Positions 36,331-46,241 of a stretch of 64,000 nt of DNA are shown piece after piece. Below the pieces are notes generated by a model. The model made no database searches and had not been told where the DNA came from. It saw only the letters and a list, made by a program, of their open reading frames with translations. Both the position numbers and the translations under genes were made by a program. Every line of letters starts with the position of its first letter. Positions within the stretch are counted from its first letter, which is position 1. Source of the stretch: Saccharum officinarum. Lineage: Eukaryota > Streptophyta > Magnoliopsida > Poales > Poaceae. Where the stretch lies: NCBI GenBank assembly GCA_020631735.1, contig CM036179.1, positions 22,125,063 through 22,189,062 of the forward strand, in the 5' to 3' direction.

Positions 36331-36973
36331 GCGTCCCCGGTCGTTGTCCTCCTCGTGGTGGTCGTCGTCGACACCCACGGCGCCGGTGCTATACATCACC
36401 AGCCTTCCCCTCGGCCCCTCTCCTCCCCGCCTCCCTACCCAGAGCATCATCGCCGCCAGGATCTGACACAAAAAGAAGGGACGCCGCTGACAATGGAAGC
36501 ACGACGGACTGTCGCAGTCGAGGACAGAGCGCGTATGTCTTTTAGATGCCCGATTCGGGCATCCCAAATGCACTGTGCAGCAATGTACTGCACTGTAGTA
36601 ATTTTGTTTTTATTTGGTAATAATTGTCCAAACATTGATTAATTAGGTTCAAAACGTTTATCTCGTAAAGTACAATAAAACTGTACAATTAATTTTTTTA
36701 TTTCATCTATATTTAGTACTCTATGCATATGCCGATATTTTTATGTGACGGAGAATCTTTTTTTTACATAATAGAATTTAGAGGTGAATTTGGTGAACTA
36801 AACATGGCCCATGCCCCCAATGTTCCAGGCGCGACGGGGGCCTTCCTTGCGTGCGCGATGCTCAGATGAGGGATGAGGGGCCGAGGAATACCATGCACAT
36901 GATTCTGATCGTTAGATCTGAGTGAGCAAGGAGAGAACAGCAAAAAGCAATTTGAATGGTTCATTTGTACAAA

Positions 36974-37101
36974 GGCCCGTTCGACTAGAATTATAAGTCG
37001 GTTGAAAAATACTGTTGGCTGATTTTTTATGAGAGAAAAATACTGTTCCGGCTGAAAAAACAAGCCAAATAAAACGGATTATAAGCCAGATGAACAGAGC
37101 C
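36974..37101. mobile_element. Small MITE with GGCC(C/T)GTTC-type ends
   Basis: The left end GGCCCGTTCGACTAG...TTATAAGTCGG matches in inverse the right end GGATTATAAGCCAGATGAACAGAGCC. AAA flanks both sides. At 128 bp with no coding capacity it fits a PIF/Harbinger- or hAT-derived MITE; the class is not settled. 37102-37800 is AT-rich with nothing recognised. Confidence 0.6.
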
Positions 37102-37812
37102 AAAGTTATTTTTCAGGGTACACTTTATGAGGTGTGTGGAGGAGGGTCATCTCAACGGGAGGTTTTCTTAGGTAGATTTAGTATAGAAAAAGATGATGCT
37201 TTAGTAAGGTAGATTATCCTTCTAACAGTGTTAACTTTTGTACAAAAGGACAAATATACCTATATGATTTTGTTCCTAATTTTTGTTATTTGTGATTTTA
37301 CCTCTAATTTGGAATAAGACATCTATATTGTACTTTGACTTTTGACAAAAATGGTTAGTGGTCCACTATATTTGGCATAACTTGTAATTATTTCAAAACA
37401 GATTTAATATTGAAAAATATTCAAATATATGTGGTCATGGCAGTGTACACAGACACAGCTCAAATAAATCTGCATTGCTACTTTTTGGTCTTCCAGGAAA
37501 TAAGAAATATCTTTTTTCCTAAAAGAAGTAAATATATATTTCTCTATTTTTCAAGTGACACAAATTTTTTTATGCACGTCACAAGTATTGTTTTATCCAA
37601 AAGTAGGAATAAAGCTTATTTTCTTTGCAAGCAAAACTACAGTAATATACTCCCGCCCTCGCATTGCTGCATGTGCGCAGGCAGCTTTTTAATCACAATT
37701 TCACAGTAACAGAAGAAGAATAATGTATAGATATATGTCCAATAAAAATAAATCAAGAACTTGGCAATCAACGCCGGTCGGCGGCGCAGGAATCAGCTAC
37801 GGCTGCACTGGA

Positions 37813-38098
37813 GAATTTTTTTTTTATTTTTAGTCCAAATTTGAAACAAATTTTAAATTTAACCCGCGTTTGATTTTTTTTAAATCTAACCCGTTTGGTC
37901 CCGCCACCATGCATGGTGGAGCAAATGCACTGAACCCCGCCATGCATGGTGGCGGGGTACAGGTCCCACGTGGCGGGGGACGTGGCATGCCATCCGGGTG
38001 TACTCCGCCATGATGCGTGGCGGGGTATGCCAAACCCGCCACCCATCATGGCGGGTTACACCCCGCCACCCATCATGGCGAGGCACGGCCTAAATAAA
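37813..38098 (+). repeat. Left terminal inverted repeat of the MULE
   Basis: About 286 bp. After an AT-rich outer part ('aaatttaacccgcgtttgat', 'aaatctaacccgtttgg') come several palindromic 'cccgccatgcatggtggcgg' units separated by 20-40 bp. The same set occurs in inverse at the right end. Confidence 0.85.
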
Positions 38099-38467
38099 AG
38101 CCGCGCCCCGCCACGCCCGCTCGGCTTTGCAGCTGCGCGCGCCGTTGCCCGCGCCCCAGCGACGCCGAGCCGCCGCCGGAGCCGCCACCGTCGCCCGGAG
38201 CCCCTCCCCCGTGCCCCGCCGCGCCGCCGCTCCCCCGCTGTGCCCCCGCCGCCGCCGTCGCGCTGCCGCTGCGCGGCCGCCGCGCGCCGCGCCGTCCCCC
38301 GCGCCCCCGCGCCGCGGCCCCGCCGGCGCGTCCCGGCCACCGCGCCCTCGGCCGTGTCTCCGGCCACCGTTCCCGCGCCGCCACCCCGGCCGCGGACCGT
38401 CGCACCCGGCCGGCCCCAGCACGCCGCCGCCCGGCCAACCTCGTCACGCCGCCGCAACCTGTTTTAC

Positions 38468-38997
38468 GGTAAATTTTTTATTTTGTCGTTACTATTATTT
38501 ATTTGTAGTAAATATTATTAAGTTATTATTATTTATTTAGTTAATTATTTAATATTCTTTGTATTAAACGATTATTTAGTTATTTAACATTAGTTATTTA
38601 GTTAGTATTGAATTATTTAGTTAGTTATTTAGTTATTTAGTTAGTTAACGATTATTTGTAGTTAGTTAGTTAGTTAATATTATTTGTAGTTAGTTAGTTA
38701 TTTAGTTAGATAACGATTAATATTAGTTATTTAGTTAGTTAACGATCATTTGTAGTTAACGATATTTTGATAGTTAGTTAATATTAGTTTTTAGTTAATG
38801 GGTTCGTATTAGTTATTTAGTTATTAGTTAATTAGTTAACGATTATTAGTTATTCGGATGTTATTAGTTAATATTAGTTATTTAGATACTAAGTAAGTTA
38901 GTTACGTGGTAGGTAAGTAAGGTTAGTTAGTTAGTTGTGTAGTAATTAGTGCTACCATATTGGTCAGTTGATAATCGGATGTCAAATCGTTTTGTAG
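38468..38997 (+). other. Probable 5'-UTR intron of the MULE transposase gene, TTAG-rich
   Basis: It starts at a donor (ACG|GTAAAT) and ends at an acceptor (TTTTGTAG) directly before the ATG at 38998. The interior is low-complexity, made of 'tagttagttatttagttagt' variants. The GC-rich, Pro-coding block before it (38100-38460) is likely leader or promoter. Confidence 0.55.
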
Positions 38998-40851
38998 ATG
39001 GATTACGGTGCAAGAGTTTTTTACGGAGGAAGTGTTAGGAGAGAGGATTGCCAGTTTGAGGATATGTATGAAGAATTGGAATGGTTTGATGGCACCCCTA
39101 GTTTCTGCGATCTATGTGACCGTTTGAGTTTGAAGTTTGGCGAGGCTTTCACACTAAAGGTTAGGTTCGATGTTGGAAAGAATAGGGCACACTATGTGAT
39201 GATGGACTTGTGCAACCAAGCAGAGTGGTCCCGATACAATAGGGTCATCTAAGGTTCGAATGACGGCATGGCTGAGTTGGTGCTGGAGAATGTTGAGAAT
39301 GAGGAGCCATCCTTCGACAGTGGTACTCTAGGAGATTGTGGTGTGCAGATGCAACAAACTATGGAGAGTATGGACTTGGATGGTAATTTGACGCAGGAGC
39401 GGGTTCATTCTCCTCCAGTTGGTCATATAAGTAATGATTTTGATGTAGACGAGTTTGAACAGGAGGAGGAGGCGGCAGAGGAGGAAATGATTGGTGATGA
39501 TGTTAGCGCTGATTCTAACGATTCAGGAAATGAGGAAGGAGGTCCACATGCCATGCGAGCACCGGTTGAAGCCATGCCCTCTGGAGGTGCACCTGCCATG
39601 TGTACACCAGTTCGTGGCATGCCCTCAGGAGTACCGCTTGAGGTACTTCATGGCATGCAGAGTCAGGGCACATTAGCCACCGGTTATCCAGATGATGGAG
39701 TGGAATATGAAGGATGGAGCAGGGTTAGGGAGCCACAACAATACGTTGCACCACCCTCTTATACATCGGCAGAGCTTACACAGCTGAGGGAGGCTGGCTT
39801 GCCCTTTACCAGTGTGCCAAATTATAACGATGTAAGTATGTCGCATATGGCAGTTTGTGACACGGGTTTACAGATGTGTAAGGAATCATTGTACAACCAT
39901 AAAAATTTAATACTGAGGAAGGGAATGCTTTTCAATACGATGTCTGAGATGAAGTTGTTCCTTCAGGACTATGCTGTGTATCATCATAGGCCTTACACGG
40001 TTCGATATTCTGACAAGGAGGTAAAATTCCACATATTATGTAAGGCTGGATTCCCATGCTCGTGGAAGTTGAATGCACGAAAGAGGCGGAGTGATGGTAA
40101 GTGGAAGGTAACTTCAGTGGAACAGCCGCACAGATGCCAGACTAATGAGGGTAAAAGGTACCATCCGCAGTTGACGGCTCGGTACCTAGCCCGTCGTATA
40201 TTGGGTCTTGTAGATAAGGACAACGACGTATCGGTGTCTTTCTTGTAGGAGACCATAGTCACATTTGTTGGGTATGAGGTCACGTATGGAAAGGCTTGGC
40301 GGGCAAAGCAAATTGCCCTGGCAATTTGCTGGGGTAGCTGGGAGGAAGCCTATAACAGGGTTCCACGCATTTTGTGTGCGATGGAACACTTTAACCCTGG
40401 CATGAGATCGTTCATATACACAGGAGGGTTGTATCTTCAGAACCCGTTGAGGCATATTCTGTACCATGTGTTCTGGTATTTTGATCAGTACAAACATGCA
40501 TTTCAGTATTGTCGGCCAGTTGTTCTTGTTGACGGCACGTTCCTCACCGGCAAATACAGGGGCACATTAATGATGGCTGCTGCTGTAGACCCAGAGAACC
40601 AGATAGTGCCAATGGCTTTTGCTTTGGCGGAGGGGGAAAACAATGATTCATGGTCATGGTTTATGCGTCTGCTCCGTGTTCATGTGCTTGGCCCTTCTCG
40701 CACCATTTGTCTGATTTCGGACCGTCACATTGGAATTCTTAATGCAGCCGGTGAACACATTGATGGTCACCCGCCCCTAGTGCACCATTGGTGCATGCGA
40801 CATTTTGCCGCCAATTTCTGGCGGCATCAACGCAAGAAGGATGTGGCTGAC

Positions 40852-42805
40852 TGAAAGGTCTTGATGGCTAGAGGGGGGGGTGAATAGCCTATTAAAATTT
40901 TCTACAAAGACAAGCTAAACAAGTTTATCAATAAAACAAATAGCGAAATGCGAGTTTTGCTTAGCCTACGGGGTGTTTGCAAGCCACCTAACCAATTCAC
41001 AATTCTAGTGTATTTGCACTCAACCGCACAAGTCAAACCGAGAAGGAAACTACAACTAGCAAGCTACACAAAGAAGCTACTCTAGCAAAGCTAACTAGCT
41101 AGCAAAGATAACTAAGAAAGTAATGCGGAGTTGAGTTAGGAGGGTATCACCGAGGAGCGAAGTATTGAGCCAACCAATCAATATGATTAAGAGATGAATA
41201 CCACAATATACAACCACCGGGATCGATCAAACACAATAAGAATGATGACACAAAGATTTATCCCGAGGTTCACGTGCTTGCCGGCACGCTAGTCCCCGTT
41301 GTGTCCCTTTTCACCATGTGGTTCAGTGGCTAATCGGTCTCACACCGAGCCTCTCAAAAGGCGCCACAAGAACCTACCAAATGGCAAAAGGTTGCAATGA
41401 CATGAGCAATATACTAACGTTGCCTTTGGCGCTTCGCCGAGGTAGGCACAAACCCCTCACAATCACTGGAGATGGCCAAGAACAATCACCAACTCTTGCC
41501 AACGCCTCCAAGCTGCTCCAAGCCGTCTAGGTGGCGGCAACCACCAAGAGAAACAAGAATCCCACAGCAAATCAACCACCAAGTGCCAACTAGATGCAAT
41601 CTCGCAATGCAAATGCACTTGGATCACTCAATCTCACTTTGAATATGCAAAGAAGCAAGAGAGATGAGTGGGAGGGGAGTTGCTTAGCTCAAAGTGCTCA
41701 CAAGTATGTCAAATGTTCGAGAGAGAGCCTTGAGCCAGCCAACGAGTATTTATAGACGTACCCCTTCGAATAGAGCCGTTAGAAACTTAAACAGCCGAAA
41801 TCGTGTTGACCGGACGCGCTGGTCCAACTGACCGGACGCGCCGGTCGCCCAACGGCTAACTCGTGAAGTACTGACCGGACGCGCAACGGCTAACTGCGAA
41901 GCAACGACCGGACGCGCTCATCGCGCAGACCGGACGCGCTGGAAACGATCGGACGCGCTGGTCCCGAGAATGACCGGACGCGCTGGTCGCCTGAGCAGTG
42001 CTCAACGAAACAACGACCGAACGCGCTGAGGAAACATGACCGGACGCGACAGTGCCAGCATCTGGTTACAGTCCAGTAAGCTCCCTGAACGACCGGACGC
42101 GTCCGATCATCAGTGATCGGACGCGCCTCGCGTCCGATCAACGAACTAAAAAACGCGCATACACTGAACACTGACCGGACGCGTCCGGTCATGCAAGGAC
42201 CGCGTCTGGTTCAGCGTCCGGTCACCTCTGTGACCTCCGTTCGCCTCCGTTTCTTTTCCGGACTTTCGGCGTAGTGAAAAATAGTCGTTTCAACTCCTCG
42301 AAAACGCCTGAATCCCGCCTCGCAAGCTCGGCGGGAGGGAGAGAGGATCCCAAACCCTCTCTACCGCTCAAACTCCACCGCCTTCGCAAAACGTGCTAAC
42401 ACCACCAAGTGATCTTCATCATGTGTGAGTGTGTTAGCATTTTCACAATCATTTTTCGAGGCGATATTAGTCCTATCCAAATGCATATGATCATGAAATG
42501 CATATCTAGAGGCACTTAGGAGTTCAATAGCCACGTCATTCCCCTCTTTATAGTACGGCTATCTATCCTATAATGTAACCACACCCACTAGGTATCTTGG
42601 TTACTAAAACACAACCCTTAAGCATATACCTTTGCCTTGATCACGTAGGGTTGCGTCCAAATCCAAGTGTGGCCATCATGATCACCATGTCCATCTTGAC
42701 ACCGACCTTGGAATGTACTAATCCTCATATGCTACATACATCTTAGGCATAGGATTAGTACTTAGGCATTGTCACTAATTACCAACACCAAACATAGGAC
42801 TTTCA
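40852..42805 (-). repeat. Full 3' LTR of the Sirevirus remnant
   Basis: It is 1954 bp, from TGAAAGGTC to GGACTTTCA on the plus strand. Its last ~460 bp match 43950-44409. It contains the GGACGCG array at 41808-42230. Confidence 0.8.
41808..42230. repeat. CpG-rich palindromic array 'gaccggacgcg' within the Sirevirus LTR
   Basis: About eleven exact GGACGCG copies, most as GACCGGACGCG followed by CTGGTC, CCGGTC or TCCGGTC, so many units are palindromic. Spacing is irregular (about 20-60 bp). Such CpG islands are known in Sirevirus LTRs and are expected targets of cytosine methylation. Confidence 0.85.
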
Positions 42806-43949
42806 ATCTCCCCCTTGTTGGTAATTGGTGACAACCCTTTCACAAAGATGTTATAATAAAATTTTGATTGAACCCATGTCACATTGTCCAAGTATATTAC
42901 CATGTGTAAGAATTATGGACATGTGATCATGAATTCAAATTGATAGCAATGGCTCCCCCTACATGTATGCTATATGTTTGGATTTTGAAAGCATACATGT
43001 TAGATAGGAAAGTATAGGAGCATTGACTACCAATAGGTGCTAAGTGTTTAAGATTATAGATGACCTTTGAAGCGTGATACCATCGGAGTAGCGATAAACA
43101 CCATCTTAGCACCTTGTGTAGTTAGATTCCACTTGGAAAAACACAAATATAACTAGAAACCTCGTGAGATCAACATTATAAGCAAGGCTCTAGTACCACT
43201 TTGAAAAACATGAAGCAAGAAAAATCTAACTACTTCCTATTCATGCTAGTACCTCAATGCATCATTTAAATTATACTAGCAAGTCACCACACAAGCAATG
43301 TATTAGAGAAAACGAAATGCATAACTATGCATCATACATATGAAGTGCACATGGAAATGCAACATTCATGTTTAAGAGCTTGCTCCCCCTACTTGTGTGC
43401 TCAAAATTTTAGTTGCTCAAAATTTTAGTTGATCCCCTTCTTTTATCAATTCTCCCCTTTGTGCTTCTCGATTTTCTTCCCCTTTGTGATTCTCCTCCTT
43501 TGAGTTCTATCTTTGTCCTTTGAGTTCTATCTTTGTGAACAACATTTTCTCCCCCCATTGGCACCAATTGACCATAAGGATCAAACTTTAGATAGATTAT
43601 CATGTTGAAATATGGGGTGAGGATCAAGTTTATGATTCAACCTAGATTGCTTGCATAAATAAAATACTTCGGTTTGATCCAAGGGCAAGCTTCTTCACAC
43701 CTCACTAGTAGGGCTATCATGCACCATGTTGAAGCAAATATTTAGACAAGTTTTCTAGATTAAACACTTAGGATCACAAGCTACTTAAACAAGTTATATG
43801 CTACCACTAGATCATACAAGTCATGGAAACAATAGTGGTACCATATAAACTTCAAATTTATTTGATTTTCATGAATGAGCCTAGAACATGTGATCATGAA
43901 ATGCTATCATGGAAACAATAGTGGTACCATATAAACTTCAAATTCATTT

Positions 43950-44409
43950 GATCCCAAACCCTCTCTACCGCTCAAACTCCACCGCCTTCGCAAAACGTGC
44001 TAACACCACCAAGTGATCTTTATCATGTGTGAGTGTGTTAGCATTTTCACAATCATTTTTTGAGGCGATATTAGTTCTATCCAAATGCATATGATCATGA
44101 AATGCACATCTAGAGGCACTTAGGAGTTCAATAGCCGCGTCATTCCCCTCTTTATAGTATGGCTATCTATCCTATAATGTAATCACACCCACTAGGTGTC
44201 TTGGTTACTAAAACACAACCCTTAAGCATATAACTTTGCCTTGATCACATAGGGTTGCGTCCAAATCCAAGTGTGGCCATCATGATCACCATGTCCATCT
44301 TGCCACCGACCTTGGAATGTACTAATCCTCATATGCTACATACATCTTAGGCATAGGATTAGTACTTAGGCATTGTCACTAATTACCAACACCAAACATA
44401 GGACTTTCA
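43950..44409 (-). repeat. Truncated 5' LTR of the Sirevirus remnant
   Basis: It matches 42346-42805 with scattered substitutions. Its inner edge follows a local 47-bp duplication ('ggaaacaatagtggtaccat' at about 43824 and 43911), which points to an illegitimate-recombination deletion that removed most of the LTR and the coding interior. Confidence 0.8.
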
Positions 44410-45439
44410 CTGACAAGTTAAAGGAGCTTTGTAATAAACGTACAGAACGCGAGTTCAACGAGACTATGGCAGAACTAGAGAAGATGCTCAACCAAGCTGG
44501 CAAGGCATGGTTAGACCAGCAGATGGAAAATAAAGCCAAGTGGGCATTAGCATATGATGAGGGCGGCTTCCGGTACGGCATCATGACAACAAACTCCTCT
44601 GAGTCTTTCAATCATGTGTTCAGAGGCGTTCGATCTCTCCCAGTGTCTGGTATTGTTGAGTTCTCTTTTAGGAAGTGCAATGAGTATTTTGTTAAGCGGT
44701 ATGGCCTAGCCCTGAGGAATGAAGAGGAGCTTGGAAGATGGGGGAAGGCTGCACACGAATATTTGAAGGAGGCTGAGGAATTGGCCAAACAACAGGTTGC
44801 CGAGGCTTATGGACGGGACATGCTTGTTTTCTGCGTACGAGCTAGAGGGGGCACAAACCTAGGCGACGAACGATTTGGTGGGCGAACGTACCGTGTCGAT
44901 CTTGATAAAGTAGAATGCAGTTGCAACGTCCCTCAGATCATGCATGCCCCTTGCTCACACATGATCACCTCTTGTTGGCTTAGAGGTTTTGACCACACAG
45001 TTGCACCATACATGTCACCCTTGTATCTCCATGCCAACACCCTCAAAGTTTGGGAGAAGAGTTTCGAGCCATACCTTGACGAGTCGCAGTGGCCTCCATA
45101 TTATGGTGAGGACTACGCGCCTTATCCGGACCTGAAGAAGGTAGGGAAGGGAAGGAGGAAGAAGAAGCGACCGAAAGGCGATATGGACAATATGAAAGGT
45201 TACGGCGCCGACATGTATGGTGGCGGGGACTTTGACGAAGAACGTGCGCAGAACCTTTGCTCCATTTGCAAGAATCCTGGTCATAACGCTAGATTTCATA
45301 GGCGGGCGAGACAAGAAGTGGTTTATATTGTAAACATGCATTTATGATATTTTAATCTTCAAATTTACTTGTCTTTGTTTTTTTATAACGTTATTAATTG
45401 TTCTAATGTTATTAATGTTGTCTTTGTTTTTTCAAACAG

Positions 45440-45713
45440 GCAGGTTCAGGGTTGCAAGATGGAGACGTGGGCTCCTCATCCGCGCTTTAGCCTCATTGAG
45501 GCGGACTACAACAAGGACCACCAGGCCCGGGCCTTGTCAGAGAAGCAGAGGCTGTTGCGTGCGCTTCGTGTTCGCACACACCGCGTACATAGCTGGGACG
45601 AGCGATACGCGACCTACATACAGCGGGCAGGCTTCCTTGAGATCGTTCGGGTCTACAACAGTACACTCCCCACACTAGACCCTGCACTTCTTACTGCCTT
45701 TGTTGATAGGTAA
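45440..45713 (+). pseudogene. Plant mobile domain (PMD)-like N-terminal exon in the MULE
   Basis: After an acceptor (TTTCAAACAG) a frame reads METWAPHPRFSLIEADY and later RAGFLEIVRVYN and LDPALLTAFVDR, ending at a good donor (AG|GTAACA, about 45712). This is the usual opening of plant mobile domain proteins, whose next residues begin the main domain. No following exon is seen; a hairpin and tandem repeat come instead. It may be a 3' exon of the transposase gene or a separate truncated gene. PMD proteins are known to travel with MULEs and Ty3/gypsy elements; a host relative is MAIN. Confidence 0.6.
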
Positions 45714-45821
45714 CATTGCATTTTGCATTTATTGTCTTTGTTTTGTAAAATTGGGCCATCAACTTGCCTTTGTTGATAAGTGTCACGCTCAGCTGACGCA
45801 AAATGTAGGCATAGTTCCTGC

Positions 45822-45875
45822 GTGCCCGCAGTTTCAGGGCCACCCATGACGGGGTGGCCCTGAAACTGCGGGCAC
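45822..45875. repeat. Perfect 24-bp inverted repeat with 6-nt loop
   Basis: Arms at 45822-45845 and 45852-45875 are exact reverse complements (left arm begins GTGCCCGCAGTTTCAGGG) around the loop ATGACG. It is GC-rich and lies between the plus-strand and minus-strand genes of the MULE. Confidence 0.95.
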
Positions 45876-45980
45876 ACATGAACTACACTAAGAAACTACA
45901 TTTATAAACTACACGGATAAACCACACAACAATCTTAGTGAGTGGACCAACAAATGAAACGAATGAAGATGTGATAATAA

Positions 45981-46230
45981 AAATTATTACAATGACATGT
46001 TTCAAAGTACAACACTGACAAACTACACCATATAAAGTTTCTAAGCCACTACAAATGACAAACACTAACAACGACGACGTGAAGACATGACAATGCAAAT
46101 TATTACAATGACATGTTTCAAAGTACAACACTGACAAACTACACCACACAAAGTTTCTAAGCCACTACAAATGACAAACACTAACAACGACGATGTGAAG
46201 ACGTGACAATGCAAATTATTACAATGACAC
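45981..46230. repeat. 116-bp tandem repeat, about 2.2 copies
   Basis: Units starting 'aaattattacaatgacat' occur at 45981, 46097 and 46213, with internal 'ttcaaagtacaacactgac' and 'gtttctaagccactacaaat'. The copies are nearly identical. The array sits just after the 3' end of the minus-strand gene. Confidence 0.9.
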
Positions 46231-46241
46231 TTGTATGTCAA

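Larger units (their letters stand above)
40852..44409 (-). mobile_element. Sirevirus (Ty1/copia) remnant, internally deleted, with one truncated LTR
   Basis: The ends are TGAAAG...CTTTCA and CTGAC is duplicated on both sides (40847-40851, 44410-44414). On its own (minus) strand the order is a 5' LTR fragment (44409-43950), about 1.1 kb of interior, a purine tract, and a full 3' LTR (42805-40852). The interior has several AGGGGGAG-type purine tracts on the minus strand (near 42810, 42955, 43385, 43455, 43551). Multiple polypurine tracts and CpG-rich LTRs are known hallmarks of Sireviruses. No gag or pol remains. The LTR fragment differs from the full LTR by only a few substitutions, so insertion was recent relative to other elements here. 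Confidence 0.8.
38998..45347 (+). pseudogene. MULE transposase (MuDR type), split by a Sirevirus and carrying two stops
   Basis: Coding blocks are 38998-40851 and 44410-45347. The MuDR N-terminal DNA-binding domain covers about 39900-40230 (FNTMSEMKLFLQDYAV, CSWKLNARKR). The MULE transposase core has catalytic Asp in VDGTFL (codon 40531-40533) and in ISDRHIG (40720-40722); after the insertion NSSESFNHVFRG fits the third acidic position. A SWIM zinc finger follows (CSCNVPQIMHAPCSHM), then a basic run and a CCHC-like knuckle (CSICKNPGHNARFH). It would bind the TIRs and cut and join the element. In-frame stops at 39250-39252 (TAA) and 40246-40248 (TAG) are consistent with CAA and CAG changed. 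The reading frame on the two sides of the nested element is continuous once the 5-bp duplication is discounted. Confidence 0.88.

Noticed and set aside
38056..38540. Pro/Arg/Ala-rich frames of up to 191 codons near the MULE left end
   Set aside because: The region is extremely GC-rich and includes TIR palindromes. It fits a leader or promoter better than a protein.
40230..40248. TTCTTGTAG before GAG as an intron acceptor in the MULE transposase
   Set aside because: No suitable donor lies upstream, since the reading frame is continuous on both sides. A CAG-to-TAG stop is simpler.
41808..42230. GGACGCG array as a possible satellite or CRISPR
   Set aside because: Spacing is irregular and it lies fully within a Sirevirus LTR, where CpG palindromes are expected.
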